64,000 bases of DNA from Pyrus communis (lineage: Eukaryota; Streptophyta; Magnoliopsida; Rosales; Rosaceae). Shown here piece by piece: positions 33,331-45,899 of this stretch (positions are counted from its first letter, which is position 1; the number at the start of each line of letters is the position of its first letter). Where the stretch lies: positions 27,874,428 through 27,938,427 of the forward strand of contig NC_084803.1 of assembly GCF_963583255.1 (NCBI RefSeq), in the 5' to 3' direction. The position numbers and the translations under genes were made by a program. The notes beneath the pieces are model-generated. The model was not told the origin of the DNA. It saw only the letters and a list, made by a program, of their open reading frames with translations, and did not search any database.

Positions 33331-34790
33331 ATTGAAAAAATGACCAAATTGAAAATTTTCGTCCCTTTGACTAAGAACTGGTTTAATTTGTTTCCTTGTT
33401 GCTTTTTGTTTTCTTAATTAGTTTTGTTTACTGTAAAAAAAAAAAAAAAAAAAAAAAAAACCCAAAAATATTGTCTTGTTTTATTTATTGTTTTGAATTA
33501 GATTTTTGTTAGTTTCCCGACCCAATGATATAACTGGATTGAATTTGAACCACGGTGATCAAAAACTTAGTAAGCATGTATTGTATGAAATTCCTTATTC
33601 TCTTGTTAGCCTTGTACATGTTTAATTAACTTTGAAAAACCAAAAGCACATAGCCTTGTTGATGTGAAACTAAAGCATGATTTAAAGCTTCGTATGTGAA
33701 TATAGTGACCATATACAATCTATGTGAGTTTTTGAGCCTATTGAAAGTGTGTGCATTTTTCATACACTCGTATTCTTTCATGTGTGATGAACTTATGTGA
33801 CTTACATCTCTAGAACTTGCATAACGATCTTTCGAAATGTTTGTCATTGATTGCATGAACTTGAAAAGGATAAAGGCATTAGGTTTATCACCATGGCCCA
33901 AATAAGCATGTTTCCTAAAGAAAAATGATATCATTAGATTGCTAATTTGAGCCGTATATGTTAAGCCTTTTATTTCTTATCACCAGATATGTCTGCCCTT
34001 ATACCTTAAACATTTTTCCTTACCCTTTCCAAGCTAGCTAGTGAGCAATGTGAGATTGTCTTATGAGAAATGTTTGTGAAGTACTTTGAAGGAGTTTGGC
34101 AAAAGAATAAGTGTGGGGGTATTTCATGTTTGTATTTAGTTATGTGCGAAAATTGGTTTCAAAAATAAATAAAAAAAAAAAAGAAGAAGAAGAAAAAAAA
34201 AAAATTGTATACAAAGCAAATAAAAAGTTTAGGGGTGTGGTTGGAGGTATTAGTAGAGTGGTTGGAGAGGTTGAGCTCTTATAAATCTAAACAAGAGAAT
34301 TGCTTGCAATGTAGCTTGGAAATTGTGTTTACCTATCCTTTCATTTCTATAACCCTCTCCCTAAACCTCATTATATCCAATAAAAGTCCTCTTGATTTAA
34401 GTTTTGCAATTATGATTGTGGAGATGTGATCTTTATGCAAACTTATGGTAGATCTTTCACATTTGATTCTTTGAGCGAAACATGTTAAACTAAACATATG
34501 TGTGATTGAGTGTAGGTCCCGTGAGAAGGTCACTAGTTTTCTTATGGTGTTTTAAAACAAAACTTGAAATTGCATTAGCATGACTATTACACATACTACA
34601 CTTCAAGGATGATTAAAAGGTCGCTGTTAACATTTGAATAAGGAAGATGAGCTTGGATTAGCTTGTTTAATGCTAAGGTTCTTGAATTTTTGTTTTCTTG
34701 AATGAAATTATATGAGGGTCACATAGGGGGAAGCTAGTGTTTTTCATGTTGCTACTTTTTCATGTTTTCTTTGTTTTGCTCGAGGATTAG
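33331..34790 (+). other. G 3' non-coding region
   Basis: AT-rich, with an A run at 33436-33461 and an A/AG-rich stretch at 34165-34205. Short open frames on either strand show no motifs. Related in layout to the 3' region of element I. Confidence 0.55.
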
Positions 34791-34813
34791 CAAAAGCTAA
34801 GTGTGGAGGTATT
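34791..34813 (+). promoter_or_regulatory. Polypurine tract of element G
   Basis: AAAAGCTAAGTGTGGAGGT then ATT, directly before TGATAAGC of the 3' LTR. Confidence 0.8.
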
Positions 34814-36474
34814 TGATAAGCTCATATTTATATATATTTTATATCAAATTCATCTGTCTTTTCTTAGTTAGTCCCTTATATTTTTGAGTTATTTACTTTG
34901 TGTTTGTGTTTTATAGGATTTGTCAAGCAAAGCAAAGAAAAATAACACAAGTGGAATTTTAAGTAACAAATTCGTCAAAACTGTCTGTGCAGGTCAGCTG
35001 ACTTTGAAAGCAAGTTGCGGACAGCTCAAGATGAATTAGAGAATGAGCCTTATATGGTTTGAAAGATACAGATGTCTATTTTCAGGAGCATTTCGCAGAT
35101 TGTTAATATCATTTTTATAGAAGAAGTTATGGCCATTTTAACACTAAAAGGTTCCCAAGAGACTGAGCAGTTTGTAATTGACAAGAAAGCATTGAAAGCA
35201 ATAAATCCAATAAAAGTAGCAGCCAAACTGATGCAATAAAAAACAAGCCAGCTGACACCTATTCAAATATCAGAGGAAATGGAATTAAAGATGAGGATTA
35301 AGAGGGAGTAATTGGCATAAAGGCTACCGAAGGAGTTACAATTGTTTTACCATTTCCTCTCACTTATTGTCATCACTAAATGGCTATTAGTGGGTGAGTT
35401 AAGGAGAAGAAAATGATGCAGCAAGAATTGGTTTAAAAGTAGTGTTGGGGAAGGAAAGAGGAGACCTCAGTCAATTTCTTTCAGTTCTATTTTCTCAAAC
35501 TCATGTCTATCTTTTGTTTCAACTTAAGGATTGTGTAACTAAATTTTTAGTAGTTAAGGGCTGTTTTGAAGCCCCAAATATGATTGCAAGTTTGTTATGA
35601 CATTTCGTTTGAATTACTTTTATGAACGGATGAAAATTGATTCACTACTTGTCTCATTGATGAATTCTTTATGTGTTTTCTACAGATGCATACTTAGTAA
35701 GCATATCTAGGATTCTAATGCTATGAATATGTGTGTGTCTGCTCTTGTCAAATGAGGACCTACATATGTTATAGAGTAGTACTTGTTAATTGCGATTAAC
35801 ATGTGAACCAATTTCTAGGATAAGTAAGACAACGCCAGTACTTACGATGCCTTGTGATTACTCAAACTCTTTTCATCCTTAATGATTTCTATTTGTTAAA
35901 TCTATGAACACGCCATTCTAGATTGCATGTTAGGGACTAAGTTAAGTTGAAAACGTCATTCTCTTAACATACCACATAAGAAAGAGTAATAGGTTGAGTT
36001 CTAACATTGAGCCAACTTGAGCATCTTCATCCAAAAATAAAAGGAATTTGAATGAAACTTAACATGTTTGTATGATTATTTGGTGGTGGATAGCAATTCC
36101 CCTAACTCGTTTTTCTTAATTTGTGAACTACTTAAAATCTGTTTCTGTTCTGTTTTTGTTTGATTTAATTTAAATAGCAAATCAACTCCAAAAATCCCAA
36201 AAATTTGTGTGAGTGTAGCTCTGTGTATCTAGTGTCTACATATAAAATTTCGTAGACTTTAGATAAGTATAAGTCAGTCTATTAATTATTTTTCAGCGGC
36301 TGGTCAGTAGGGACAACAACCCAGTTTTTGTGACATTTTAAGTAGTTAGATAAAACAATCTTCTGCGGGAAAGACCCTTATTTTCATATGCTACAATTGA
36401 CAAATCTTATTGTTAATAAGGAAAATTAATAAGACATTTGTGTGCTACTTTGTGGTATGCTTTTAATCTTATCA
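34814..36474 (+). repeat. 3' LTR of element G
   Basis: 1661 bp, pairs with 31231-32892 with scattered single-base differences. Ends TTATCA before the GTTTG duplication. Confidence 0.92.
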
Positions 36475-36479
36475 GTTTG

Positions 36480-38934
36480 GAGGTGGTGCAAAGATACTCC
36501 TCTACTTTTTCTACAGTGGAATTGTTTTCTCGAATATTCTTAATACTCAATAACGTTATTTTGGAACAAGTGAGTATAAGGCTTCCCTGATGGTAAAATT
36601 AGTAACACTAGACAATCAGAAATGGGCAATACCATGCCCGACAATTAGGTTTGATGGCCTTAAGTGGTTGTTAGAAGAGTGATTAGGTTTGAAATTAGCA
36701 TGTGAAGACAACTAACTTCCCCACAAAACATACCTAACTATGAATTAATTGAATTTGGATCACATGTATTTATTTGCCCAAATGAATTAAGACTCGAGAA
36801 AATAAACACCAAGATTAAATCTAAAAAAATGTAGAGATTACATATAAGTATAGCAAAGTTTGGTCGATAGCAGTATTTCATGCCCAAATCCATTCTTTCG
36901 AAATGGTATTCCTCAACAATATTGGTCCGGACACAACAGGTGCGTAATCAACGAAATCAAAGATTCTACAAGGTTGAGGTTTAGGATTGTAGTCTTGAAT
37001 TCTTAAAGTTTTGGGCTTTCATACCTAAGAATCACACTTGAGATTGTCACAACTTGGTGAGCCCTGATTACTGTTCACGTGGTCCGATTTCCTATTCTTT
37101 TCGTGGTCCTTATGCCAATTACCCCGGATTCAGGCTTCATTAAAGCATTATCGATTGCTTTAGGCAAATGGAGTCACTTCAAATTAGTGAGACAAGGAAA
37201 GTCAAGAAGGTATGCTTCTGGCCATTGTCTCGGTAAAATCATCTTTACATAATACAAGGAGTAATTGGATTCTACAAAAAAAAAAATGCTATTAGGTATC
37301 AAAATACAAGTCATAAAGGGATGATTTATCCCAAATTGGAATTCCGACATGATATGTGTAAAAGAATCATCCATAAGTATCAAAGTAAAACTTCAGTCTA
37401 GTACATGGTTTGTTTAACTGATTAATCATGTGAAGCTTTTGGTTTCAACAGCAGTGGTGCGTTTTATGAAACTTCAAGTTTTATGGCACTTTTTCTATTC
37501 AGGATTAATGCATGAACTGGAGAAAACACAATATATATGCAACAAGTATAGTGAATGTGGGTAGCTTCGAGACCCTTGTGTGGAAAAAGTAAGTTATAAC
37601 CCAAGAATTTTGGGACTGACGTCGATTATGGGCCATCTAGGAAAAATGGTAGGTTAACAGAACCCAGGCTCAATAATTTAGGCTAATGAAAAAGTGAGGA
37701 ATCAAACCATCAATATTCGGGCTTAGATTCTTAGGCAAGCTGAGTGACAACAAGCTCAAGAAAGAATTCAGTAGAAGGGATCAAGACCTATCTGGGCTTT
37801 AGATCCGTGAATGGGGGTTGGTCCTTGCAACCTAAAAGGTTGCAACTTGTCTGAGATCATTCCCAGCGAACCTGAGTTATGAGTTTATAAGAATAAAAAA
37901 CGATGCTGCTTTAGGTTGTGATCCAGATGTCAGTACAAACATTTACATACATCAGCAACAGTCTCAAGCCAGGGAAAAAAAGTCGAGGTCCGTCAAGGAC
38001 ACTATAGTTTCCACAACGGAGTAAAACACAATGTCAGAGTGTGGAGACGCATATGCTTATGCAGAGTCGGAGAAAGGGGAAGGTAACTTGTGACTAAGAA
38101 ACACCTTGAACGTTATATGGGGTGACGTAGAACAAGCGTCAAGTGGTCGATGAAATCGTTGTAGGTGGTTTTCATGATTGGTGTTTAAAGAAACCTAAAG
38201 GGGTTGATTGAGATCTCTCAAAATCGTTGCAATTCAACTGGAATCTCATTATCCAATCATTGGAGGCAACTAATTCTATTCTTGGACGATTTCAGATCGT
38301 CGAAATAAGTGGATCTCGCAGGGAATTTGCATAGAGGTTATAGAGGGACAGAGACTGAGAGATAGAGGTTGGAGAAACAACATAAAAATTGATGTCATTT
38401 TTATCACTGCTGGGTTTGGAGAATGGGTAGGCTTAGTCAGCGCAACGCGGTTTAATGGCTTCAAGCCATGGCTCACACGCATCTAGGGTTTGAAAAACTC
38501 TTTCTTTTTGTTCCCTTATTCACACATATTCAAATCACCACAATTATAACATAACAGTAATAATTGCGAGTAATAATTTAAGTCGAGAAAAAGAGTAATT
38601 AGGGTTCACGCATCATGGTGAATATTTCATGCAATCAAGGCCAATAAAATATCGAAATTGAAGCTATGTTTTAGAAGGTACTTGATTGGTTATGAAGATT
38701 GTGAACAAGTTTGTAGAAGAATCGCTTTAAGTTTGGATTTTCATCTTCAATACATTTCATCATGTTCAACATAGACATTGAAAAAACAAGCAATTAAATT
38801 AATAGCAAGTAGATCAATTCAATAAAATAAAAAGTTAAGCATAAGAAGAATAATTGAAATGTAATACTTTCCTACTTGAAGATGGCCAAACTCTCTTTAG
38901 CACAGCATCAAGAGCGTGCTGATAACGTGCTATG
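36480..38934. other. Degenerate background, no gene recognised
   Basis: Continues the pre-insertion sequence right of G. Stop-rich on both strands; the 68-codon frame at 38276-38482 (minus) has no motif. The stretch GCGTGCTGATAACGTGCTATG near 38915-38935 looks like a worn copia-type primer site region on the minus strand, which would fit an old element spanning 12393-39040. Confidence 0.35.
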
Positions 38935-39040
38935 TCATAAATTTAAAGAGAGAAAAAATAGGAAAATCGATAGAGAGAAGAGAGAGAGTGAAAAGAGTTT
39001 GAGGAATTCTATGATAATATTTCTTAAGAAAAACTAATGA
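38935..39040 (-). repeat. Possible LTR remnant matching 12393-12460
   Basis: CATAAATTTAAAGAGAG ... GAAAATCGATAGAGAG resembles the start of the fragment at 12393; similarity fades after about 90 bases. Weak. Confidence 0.25.
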
Positions 39041-40320
39041 AGAGGGTCAATACTTTGAATTTTAATCAAAAATTATGTAATAACTTTATTTAATAGTTAG
39101 GATAAAACCCAATATCAAACCAACCCAATAAGACTGGCCCAAACAAAACAATTTATCATGCTCCCGATTTTACCCCTAACACCAGTCTTGGCCTCTAAAG
39201 TTAGGTTTGACGAATTTGATATTACTGCCATTGCTAAGCACTACGCCCATGGAGGTCGTCTCCATACTCGGTTGGCCTTGAAATTCCTTGTGACAGTGGC
39301 CATATCGCAGCTGACGGTGAACGCGAGGGATTCTGTGTCAGCTCCAAAGGTTGGGGTGGGGTGGAATTTTAGAACGTCTTTGAGCTTTAGGAACTAGACC
39401 GTCTTATGCACGCGCCTGGCTAGGACCTTCTCGAGCCATTTTGTGACATTGACGTCAACATGGACGTTGACTGTTTGGTCGTCGTCGAACAGGTGTGTTG
39501 AGTGTTTCGAGAGTGTAAGCTAAGGAGGAAGTGGAGAGCTCTAGAATGATAGGGTGGTTGGAGCTGTAAAGAATGAAGGTTGGGACGAAAAGATGAGCCA
39601 AATAGATGGTGCACTGATGCGGAAGAAGTTATGCCAAACAGCGACAAAGCGCAAGTGGAGGAGGAGCTAAGTAGGGGTGAGGGTGCGGTGGAAAAGATAG
39701 TAGATATTACATAGGAACACATGTGATGAAACATGATACACCATATAATATATATACATCAAGAAAGACCATATACTCCCTCTCCCTATTACAGAGCTGA
39801 ACAAGTCGAGGTCAACGGGGCTGTCTAATTTGAGTAGTCTGAGGGTGGTGCGTAATCACAAGAGAGGGTTTGTGTTTTAATTTGGAGGGAGGGAGGTTGA
39901 TTTTGTAGAACTGGATTTGTCAAAGTGGGTGATTAGCTTGGATAATCATATCGGTGAGGAATATGACAAGAAAATGCTTGAGAAATCGCTGGTTTCTATT
40001 TGACTGATTAGTTTAATTAATTTTGGATTATTGTGTTGAAAATTGTAATGTTGTGCAAATTGAAAGTTAGGGTTTATAAAATAAGTCTGGTGGTGGTATA
40101 TGCTTTCCTGATTTACTCAACATGTTGTATGTTTCTACTTTATTCTAGGAAAAAAAAAAAAAAGGCACATTGTTCGTATTTGGTATATTTGATATACCAT
40201 ATGACGTGATAGTTTTTTGTTAGGTTCCTTTTTAATGATTTATAGAAAGAATTCAACCATCAATCGTCACATAATGTGACTTATAAAAGATGGTTTAAAA
40301 ATTTGGTATAGGATCCTATT
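39041..40320. other. Unassigned sequence with a GC-richer patch
   Basis: Positions 39158-39720 are less AT-rich than the surroundings. A plus-strand frame at 39158-39397 reads VRFDEFDITAIAKHYAHGG and RLHTRLALKFLVTVA, then ends; an antisense frame at 39420-39734 is Ser-rich. Neither is recognised. It could be a worn gene fragment. An A run lies at 40150-40163. Confidence 0.35.
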
Positions 40321-40324
40321 TTTG

Positions 40325-40715
40325 GAATGGAACATAATAAACATTATTTTCAAACGACAAAAAATTAACCAACACTAGTTCTGAAACTGAACCAAAATAA
40401 CTCACATTATTTCCAGATGGGAACAAAATAAATACTATTTTTTAAACTACAGCAAAATAACTCACACTATTTCTGAAACATAACAAAAAATAACTCACAT
40501 TATTTATGAAATCACAACAAAATAACCTACATTATTTCTAAAACGGAATCACAAAATAACCTACCATTATTTCTAAAACTGAATCATAATAACCAACACT
40601 ATTTCTAGAATGAAGCAAAGTAAACACTATTTCTAAAACTACAATAAAATAACCAATATTATTTCTAAAACTGAACCAAAATAACCCAAATTATTTTTAG
40701 AACTATAACAAAATT
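40325..40715. repeat. AT-rich degenerate minisatellite
   Basis: About ten imperfect units of roughly 35-40 bases with the core AATAACCnACATTATTTCTA then AAACTGAA. Units vary in length and sequence, so the array is old. Confidence 0.75.
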
Positions 40716-41278
40716 ACACACTAATAAATAAATGACACACCCCGACCAAGATCAGGACGTGCTGGCCGTCACACGGAGGTGACGTAACCATGTGCACGTG
40801 CGGAAGCTAATAAAATAGTGATATAAAAAGTACGAATAATTAAAAACTAGCATACAAAATACTAAAAACAAGTGCTAGCGTAAGTGAGACACTAAGTTCA
40901 GAGCATTAAGTCTACAGCAGTCCAAAGAAAAATGATTCGACAATAGTACACCCGAAGGTGACCCTACGCTGGTGAGCGTCTGTTAGAAATGCCGGGAGAG
41001 CCCTCTGGGAAACCACCGAACCTGCTAAGCAACTAGAACCTGGAGGGGCGCAAAACAAAAGCGTGAGTGGGCAAAAACAAAGCTTTTCGAAAACCATTCA
41101 GTAAAATACATTCTAACCCCTCGCCGTAAAACCTGTATACTTCCTAGAAAATAAACATATATACGTATGTATATAGATATGCCAAACATGCTCAAGAATA
41201 TGCCATGTCGGAACCTCATAATGAAATGCAAGTGCTCAGGTATAAATCATATCAATAACAAATAATCTGGCAGCGGGA

Positions 41279-41490
41279 GTCACCTAACGTGACCTGTACG
41301 GCTGCATATAGAGCTCAAATCTCAAACTCAATAACTGAACCTGCCCACGAGTCGGAACCACCTAAAGTGGTCTATACGACAGGCCTGGGTGTAATACATA
41401 TATACGCTCTAGTGCTACGATCACGTGAAGGCTGTGCGAATAATCGCGGGTCACCTACGAGTCGGAACCACCTAATGTGGTCTGTACGAC
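41279..41490. promoter_or_regulatory. Tekay LTR hairpin units, copy D (three)
   Basis: 41279-41302 GTCAC CTAAC GTGAC CTGTACGGC; 41357-41380 ACCAC CTAAA GTGGT CTATACGAC; 41467-41490 ACCAC CTAAT GTGGT CTGTACGAC. Stems are perfect in all three. Confidence 0.6.
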
Positions 41491-42093
41491 AGGATTGTGC
41501 ACCTAACTTGGATCCAAGCTGAGCGTGTGGTGCGGGAGGTGAACATCACGTGAAGGACTGTGCCCTACTCTGGGCGGGAGCACTAACACCGGTGGTGCAG
41601 GTTATGAGCTCTCTAGGTATCTCAAACCACCACTGAAATATAAACATGAATAACACTTACCTGTGCGTCCACAGCACCCAATATGCATATGTATATGTGT
41701 GCAACTAATAATGCACGTGAGGATGCGTAAACAATAATAATATGGTGCATGGCATAAAACAATTAACTCTTTCAAATAATTTCTGGGAAAATAAATGTAT
41801 ATAGGTATATACGGAAAACTAAAAGCCCACTCACTAGTATGTGGAAGGGTCGTAGCCCCCCTGCCTCGAGTGACCATGCTCGTCCTCGGGATACGTATCA
41901 CCTATATGCGAAACAACTATAAAAACGTTAATTTTAAAGCACATAACCTACCTTTCGTAACAACTTCTCATACATTGCTCAAATTGGACAAATGAATATA
42001 CCAACGTGCTCTACACAACCTCAGGAACACACCCAAATTTTTAGAAAAAATTTTCACTGCCGCCCGCGCCCCCACACGCCGGCCATGCGCAGG

Positions 42094-42206
42094 CACGTGC
42101 CTGGCACGCTGACGGCGTCAACTGACGCCGTAAAGAATATTCCGTCAGTTTTGACAGATTCCGTTAACGGCGTCAGGAATATTCCGTCAAATTTGACGGA
42201 ATATTC
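42094..42206. promoter_or_regulatory. Palindrome cluster in solo LTR D
   Basis: CACGTG 42094-42099, TGACGGCGTCA 42110-42120, GAATATTC at 42135-42142, 42177-42184 and 42199-42206. Same order as in A. Confidence 0.5.
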
Positions 42207-42914
42207 CGTCTCCTTCCCCGGCGAACCTCCGGCGCCGTCACCGGCGTCGGAAAACTGGAAAAATTTCTAACTTTGATATCTCGTTCATTTCTCACCCAAA
42301 TTCCATGATTTTTGCACCAAAATGAAGCTTAGGCCTAGGAGAACATAAATATACCACTTTTAAGGGATGAAAATCACGAGATCTCACCTGTCACCACACT
42401 CCAATTCCGGCCAACTTCGAACACGGCGATTCCGACGTCCAATTCTTTCAAACGAATTACTCCGAGACTCCTTGGGACCTCACCAAGCTACCTACAAGCT
42501 TCATTTTCCCTAAAACGTGAGGGTTTACGTTTGCATGAATAGTACCTCAAAACTGACTTCGTGAAATCGACGTGAAAATGGTGGTTTTCTTACCTGAAAA
42601 TGGTACGACTGGACTCCCACGAGCCTCACGAGCTCGAATGTGGCCTTGGTTCCCTCGATCTGTGGAGATTTAGTATGCTTGTGTGTGTGTCCGTACGTTT
42701 TAGAAGGAAGAGGAAGGAAAAGGGGCTCTCGGGACAGTCACAAGAAGGAGAGGAAAGGGACAGAGGGTTAGGGAGAGTGACAGTGTGAGTGTGTGGCCCA
42801 ACACATGCCAACACCACACCAACAACCAATAAACGTAAAAGAAACGAACTAGGGGCAAAATTGTCATTTCACACGTACGTTTCCGATATTTTCAGGACGG
42901 GCAGTTACAATAAA

Positions 42915-43264
42915 AATCCGATCCATCAATTAATCAAAAAACCCAAATCAAACCCCAACAAAAACAATAAATTCACAAGTTTCATCCATAATGAAAAGAA
43001 AACATGAAGAAATGATGGGAAAAGGGGATATATTCTAAAAATAAATAATAGGTGTCATTATGGAAAATGATGTCAACAAAGGTGTCAGATGCTAAGCTCG
43101 CCTTTTTTTTTGATCTTTCATTCCCTCTCTTCCTATTTAAATGGTTACAGTTAAACAACATTAACATCTTTTATTAATTTTTTATAGAAAAGAAAAACAA
43201 AATAGAGAGTTTGAGAGGAGGAGAGGAAAAGGGTGGAAAAAAAGGGAAATAATCCTAGTCCAAT
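42915..43264. other. AT-rich spacer, nothing recognised
   Basis: About 350 bases between the solo LTR and the hAT-type element H. No gene seen. Confidence 0.4.
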
Positions 43265-43683
43265 GCTGGGAGTAGGCCTGACAATTCCTGACATGACCCG
43301 ATAACCTAACACGACATGACACGAAATTAACAGGTGTTCAAATCAACGTGATAACAAATCGGGTAACCCAATAAATACCTGTTAAGATAACGGGTTGATT
43401 CGGGTATACACGTGGGTAACACGATACACGATAAGAAAAATATTAATTTTATAATTTTATAACTCTAAAAAAATATTATAATTATTATATATATTAATTT
43501 AACAATTTTATACCCTAAAAACTATAATAATTATATATATAATTAAATCTTAAAAATTGGTGACCATTGAATCGGCGTAAATATAAATACCATTCAATTT
43601 CTTAAGTGTTATACGTACAAAATAAATAAATTTAAATCTACTTAATATATATATATATATACCATTGAACTTGATGGGATACG

Positions 43684-44760
43684 TGACACACCCCGTCCCG
43701 AAGGAGGGCATGCTGGCCGACACGTGAGAGTGACGTAATCATTTGCACAGTTCGGAAGCTTTAAAATATACAACTTCTAAAATGAAACACCCGAAGGTGA
43801 GTCCTTATTTGGTCCATTCTGTCAGAACACCGTTGAACTTCCTCGTAGTCACCACACCTTTGCATTTCCTTAAACCTGGAGGGGCGCAAAACAAAATTGA
43901 GTGGGTCAGCAAAACGAACGTATTCAAAACCTTCTTTTCTCTTTTGCATATACTAACCCCTCGCTGTAAAACAAGTATAGTTTCCCAGAAAATAACATAT
44001 ATACGTATGTATAGATATGCCAGTCATGCTCAAAGATATATCATTCATGCTCATAAATATGCCATTCATGCTCGAGAATATGCCACAACGGAAACTCATA
44101 ATCAAATGTAAGTGCTCGAGCGTAATTCACATCAATAACATATAATCTGGCAGCCGGGAGTCACCTAACGTGACCTGTACAGCTGCAGATAGAGCTCCAA
44201 TCTCAACTCAATATCTGAATCTGCACACAAGTCGGAACCACCTAACGTGGTCTGTACGACAGGCTGGGTGTAATATATATATGCTCTAGTGCTACGATCA
44301 CGTGAAGCTGTGCGATAAATCGCGGGTCACCTACAAGTCGGAACCACCTAATGTGGTCTGTACGACAGGCTTGCACCTAACTTGGATCCAAGGCGAGCAT
44401 GCGGTGCTGGTGAACATACACGTGAAGGCTGTGCCCTGGCCTCGGGCGGGAGCACTAACACCGGGGGTGCAGATTATGAGCTCTCTAATCCTCTCAAACT
44501 ACTACTGCATAACAACATGAATACCACTTACCTGGCACTTACCTGTGCGTCCACAGCACCAATACACATATATAAATGTATGCCACTACTAATGCATGTG
44601 ATGATAGTATTTCAATCGTAACTTACCTGGGCCTCCTCAGCACCATGCAACAGTATGCATAATTATGGTAATGCACATATTAAAATATGATGCATATATG
44701 ACAGGATAATTAATTCGTATTTCTTTTAAAATACGTTTCTGGGAAATACGTCAAGCATAC

Positions 44761-44816
<56 letters not shown>

Positions 44817-45850
44817 TGAAAAATAACTGCCCACTCACTGATCACATCGACGTCTCGTAGGTCCCTGAACCTCCCCTAGCTTGGTTACATTCTTCCTCTG
44901 TATAATTTTCACCTATACAAAAAGTAACCAAATTGACGTTATTTAACGCACATACACCAAACATTCGTCCATAACTTTCTCATACGTTGCTCAATTTGGG
45001 TGTATGAATATACCACGGTGATCTACACGACGTCACGAACGCGTGACAATTTTCAGAACTCAATTTGGAGCTCTCACGCGCCCCCACGCGCACTGTTCAC
45101 GCGCTGCCCACGCGCGCGTCTTCTTCCTCGCGTCGCCGGACTGGTTTCGCCGGCGGTGGGTGTTTTGCCGGAATTTCTGGGTAAACTTTAAAGTGTCATA
45201 ACTTCTTCATTTCTTAACCATTTTCGACGTACTATATATCAAATTGAAGGTATTGACGAGACGAACACATCCATACCTGCCTCGACCCCTAACTCGCCGT
45301 GGATTCGCCGGAAAACCCCTCGAAAGCTCCGGCCAACTTTGACCACGATGATCCCGACGTCCAAACTTCTCCAACGAAGTACTCCGAGGCTCCTTGGGAC
45401 CTCACTAACACATCTACAAGCTTCAAAAGTCCAAAAACTAACTAGATTAATCTTGCATGAACAGTACTCGAATCGGCCAAAGTCGAAACGACGTGAAAAC
45501 GAATGATTTCTTACCTGAAAATGGTATGGTTGCACTCGTACGAGCTTCACGAGTTCGATGGTGTCCTTAGTTCCTTCGATCCATCAAGGTTTGGGTGATT
45601 TGGGTGTCGTCCGTACGTTTTCAGAAGGAAGAAGAAGAAAAGGGAGCTCGGGAGAGAAAGAGAGAGAAGTGACAGAAAAGAGACAGAGAGAGAGGAAAAG
45701 AGGGAGGGAATCCCGGGAGAGAAAGAGAGTGTATGAGTGTGTGTGGTCCTACAACACCACACAACACAAAACTACACGTAAAGTAACGAACTAGGGGTAA
45801 AATTGTAATTTCAAATGTACGTTTCGATATTTCCGGGACGGGATGTCACA
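43684..45850 (-). repeat. Left (3') LTR of element B
   Basis: 2167 bp from TGACACACCCCGTCCCG to GGGATGTCACA. Twin of 50150-52277. It has hairpin units at 44160-44183, 44237-44260 and 44343-44366 but not the GAATATTC cluster, so B is a separate subfamily from A, C and D. Confidence 0.92.
44762..44816. repeat. (TA)n microsatellite, about 27 units
   Basis: The same place in the twin LTR (51226-51242) has about eight units. This accounts for most of the 39-base length difference between the LTRs. Confidence 0.9.
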
Positions 45851-45864
45851 ACCTACCCTCCTTA
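45851..45864 (-). promoter_or_regulatory. Polypurine tract of element B
   Basis: Minus strand TAAGGAGGGTAGGT before TGTGACATCCCG. Confidence 0.8.
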
Positions 45865-45899
45865 ATAGAATTTCGTCCCGAAATTCAAAACAACCACAT

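Larger units (their letters stand above)
31231..36474 (+). mobile_element. Non-autonomous Athila-derived element G
   Basis: Complete LTR element of 5244 bp flanked by GTTTG (31226-31230 and 36475-36479). LTRs are 31231-32892 and 34814-36474, both TGATAAGC...CTTATCA and nearly alike. Primer site at 32899, PPT at 34791-34813. The 1.9-kb interior has no gag, protease, RT or integrase core; only a short integrase tail near 33036-33190. It must have been copied by enzymes of another element. Confidence 0.92.
40733..42909 (-). repeat. Solo Tekay LTR (D)
   Basis: Runs from TGACACACCCCG to GGCAGTTACA, 2177 bp, with ATAAA on both sides (40728-40732 and 42910-42914). No primer site, PPT or coding sequence adjoins it, so it is the product of LTR-LTR recombination. 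It carries three hairpin units (41279-41490) and the palindrome cluster (42110-42206). Confidence 0.9.

Noticed and set aside
43743..45794. Open frames repeated at 50211-52189 as duplicated genes
   Set aside because: They are the two LTRs of element B; the similarity comes from LTR identity.
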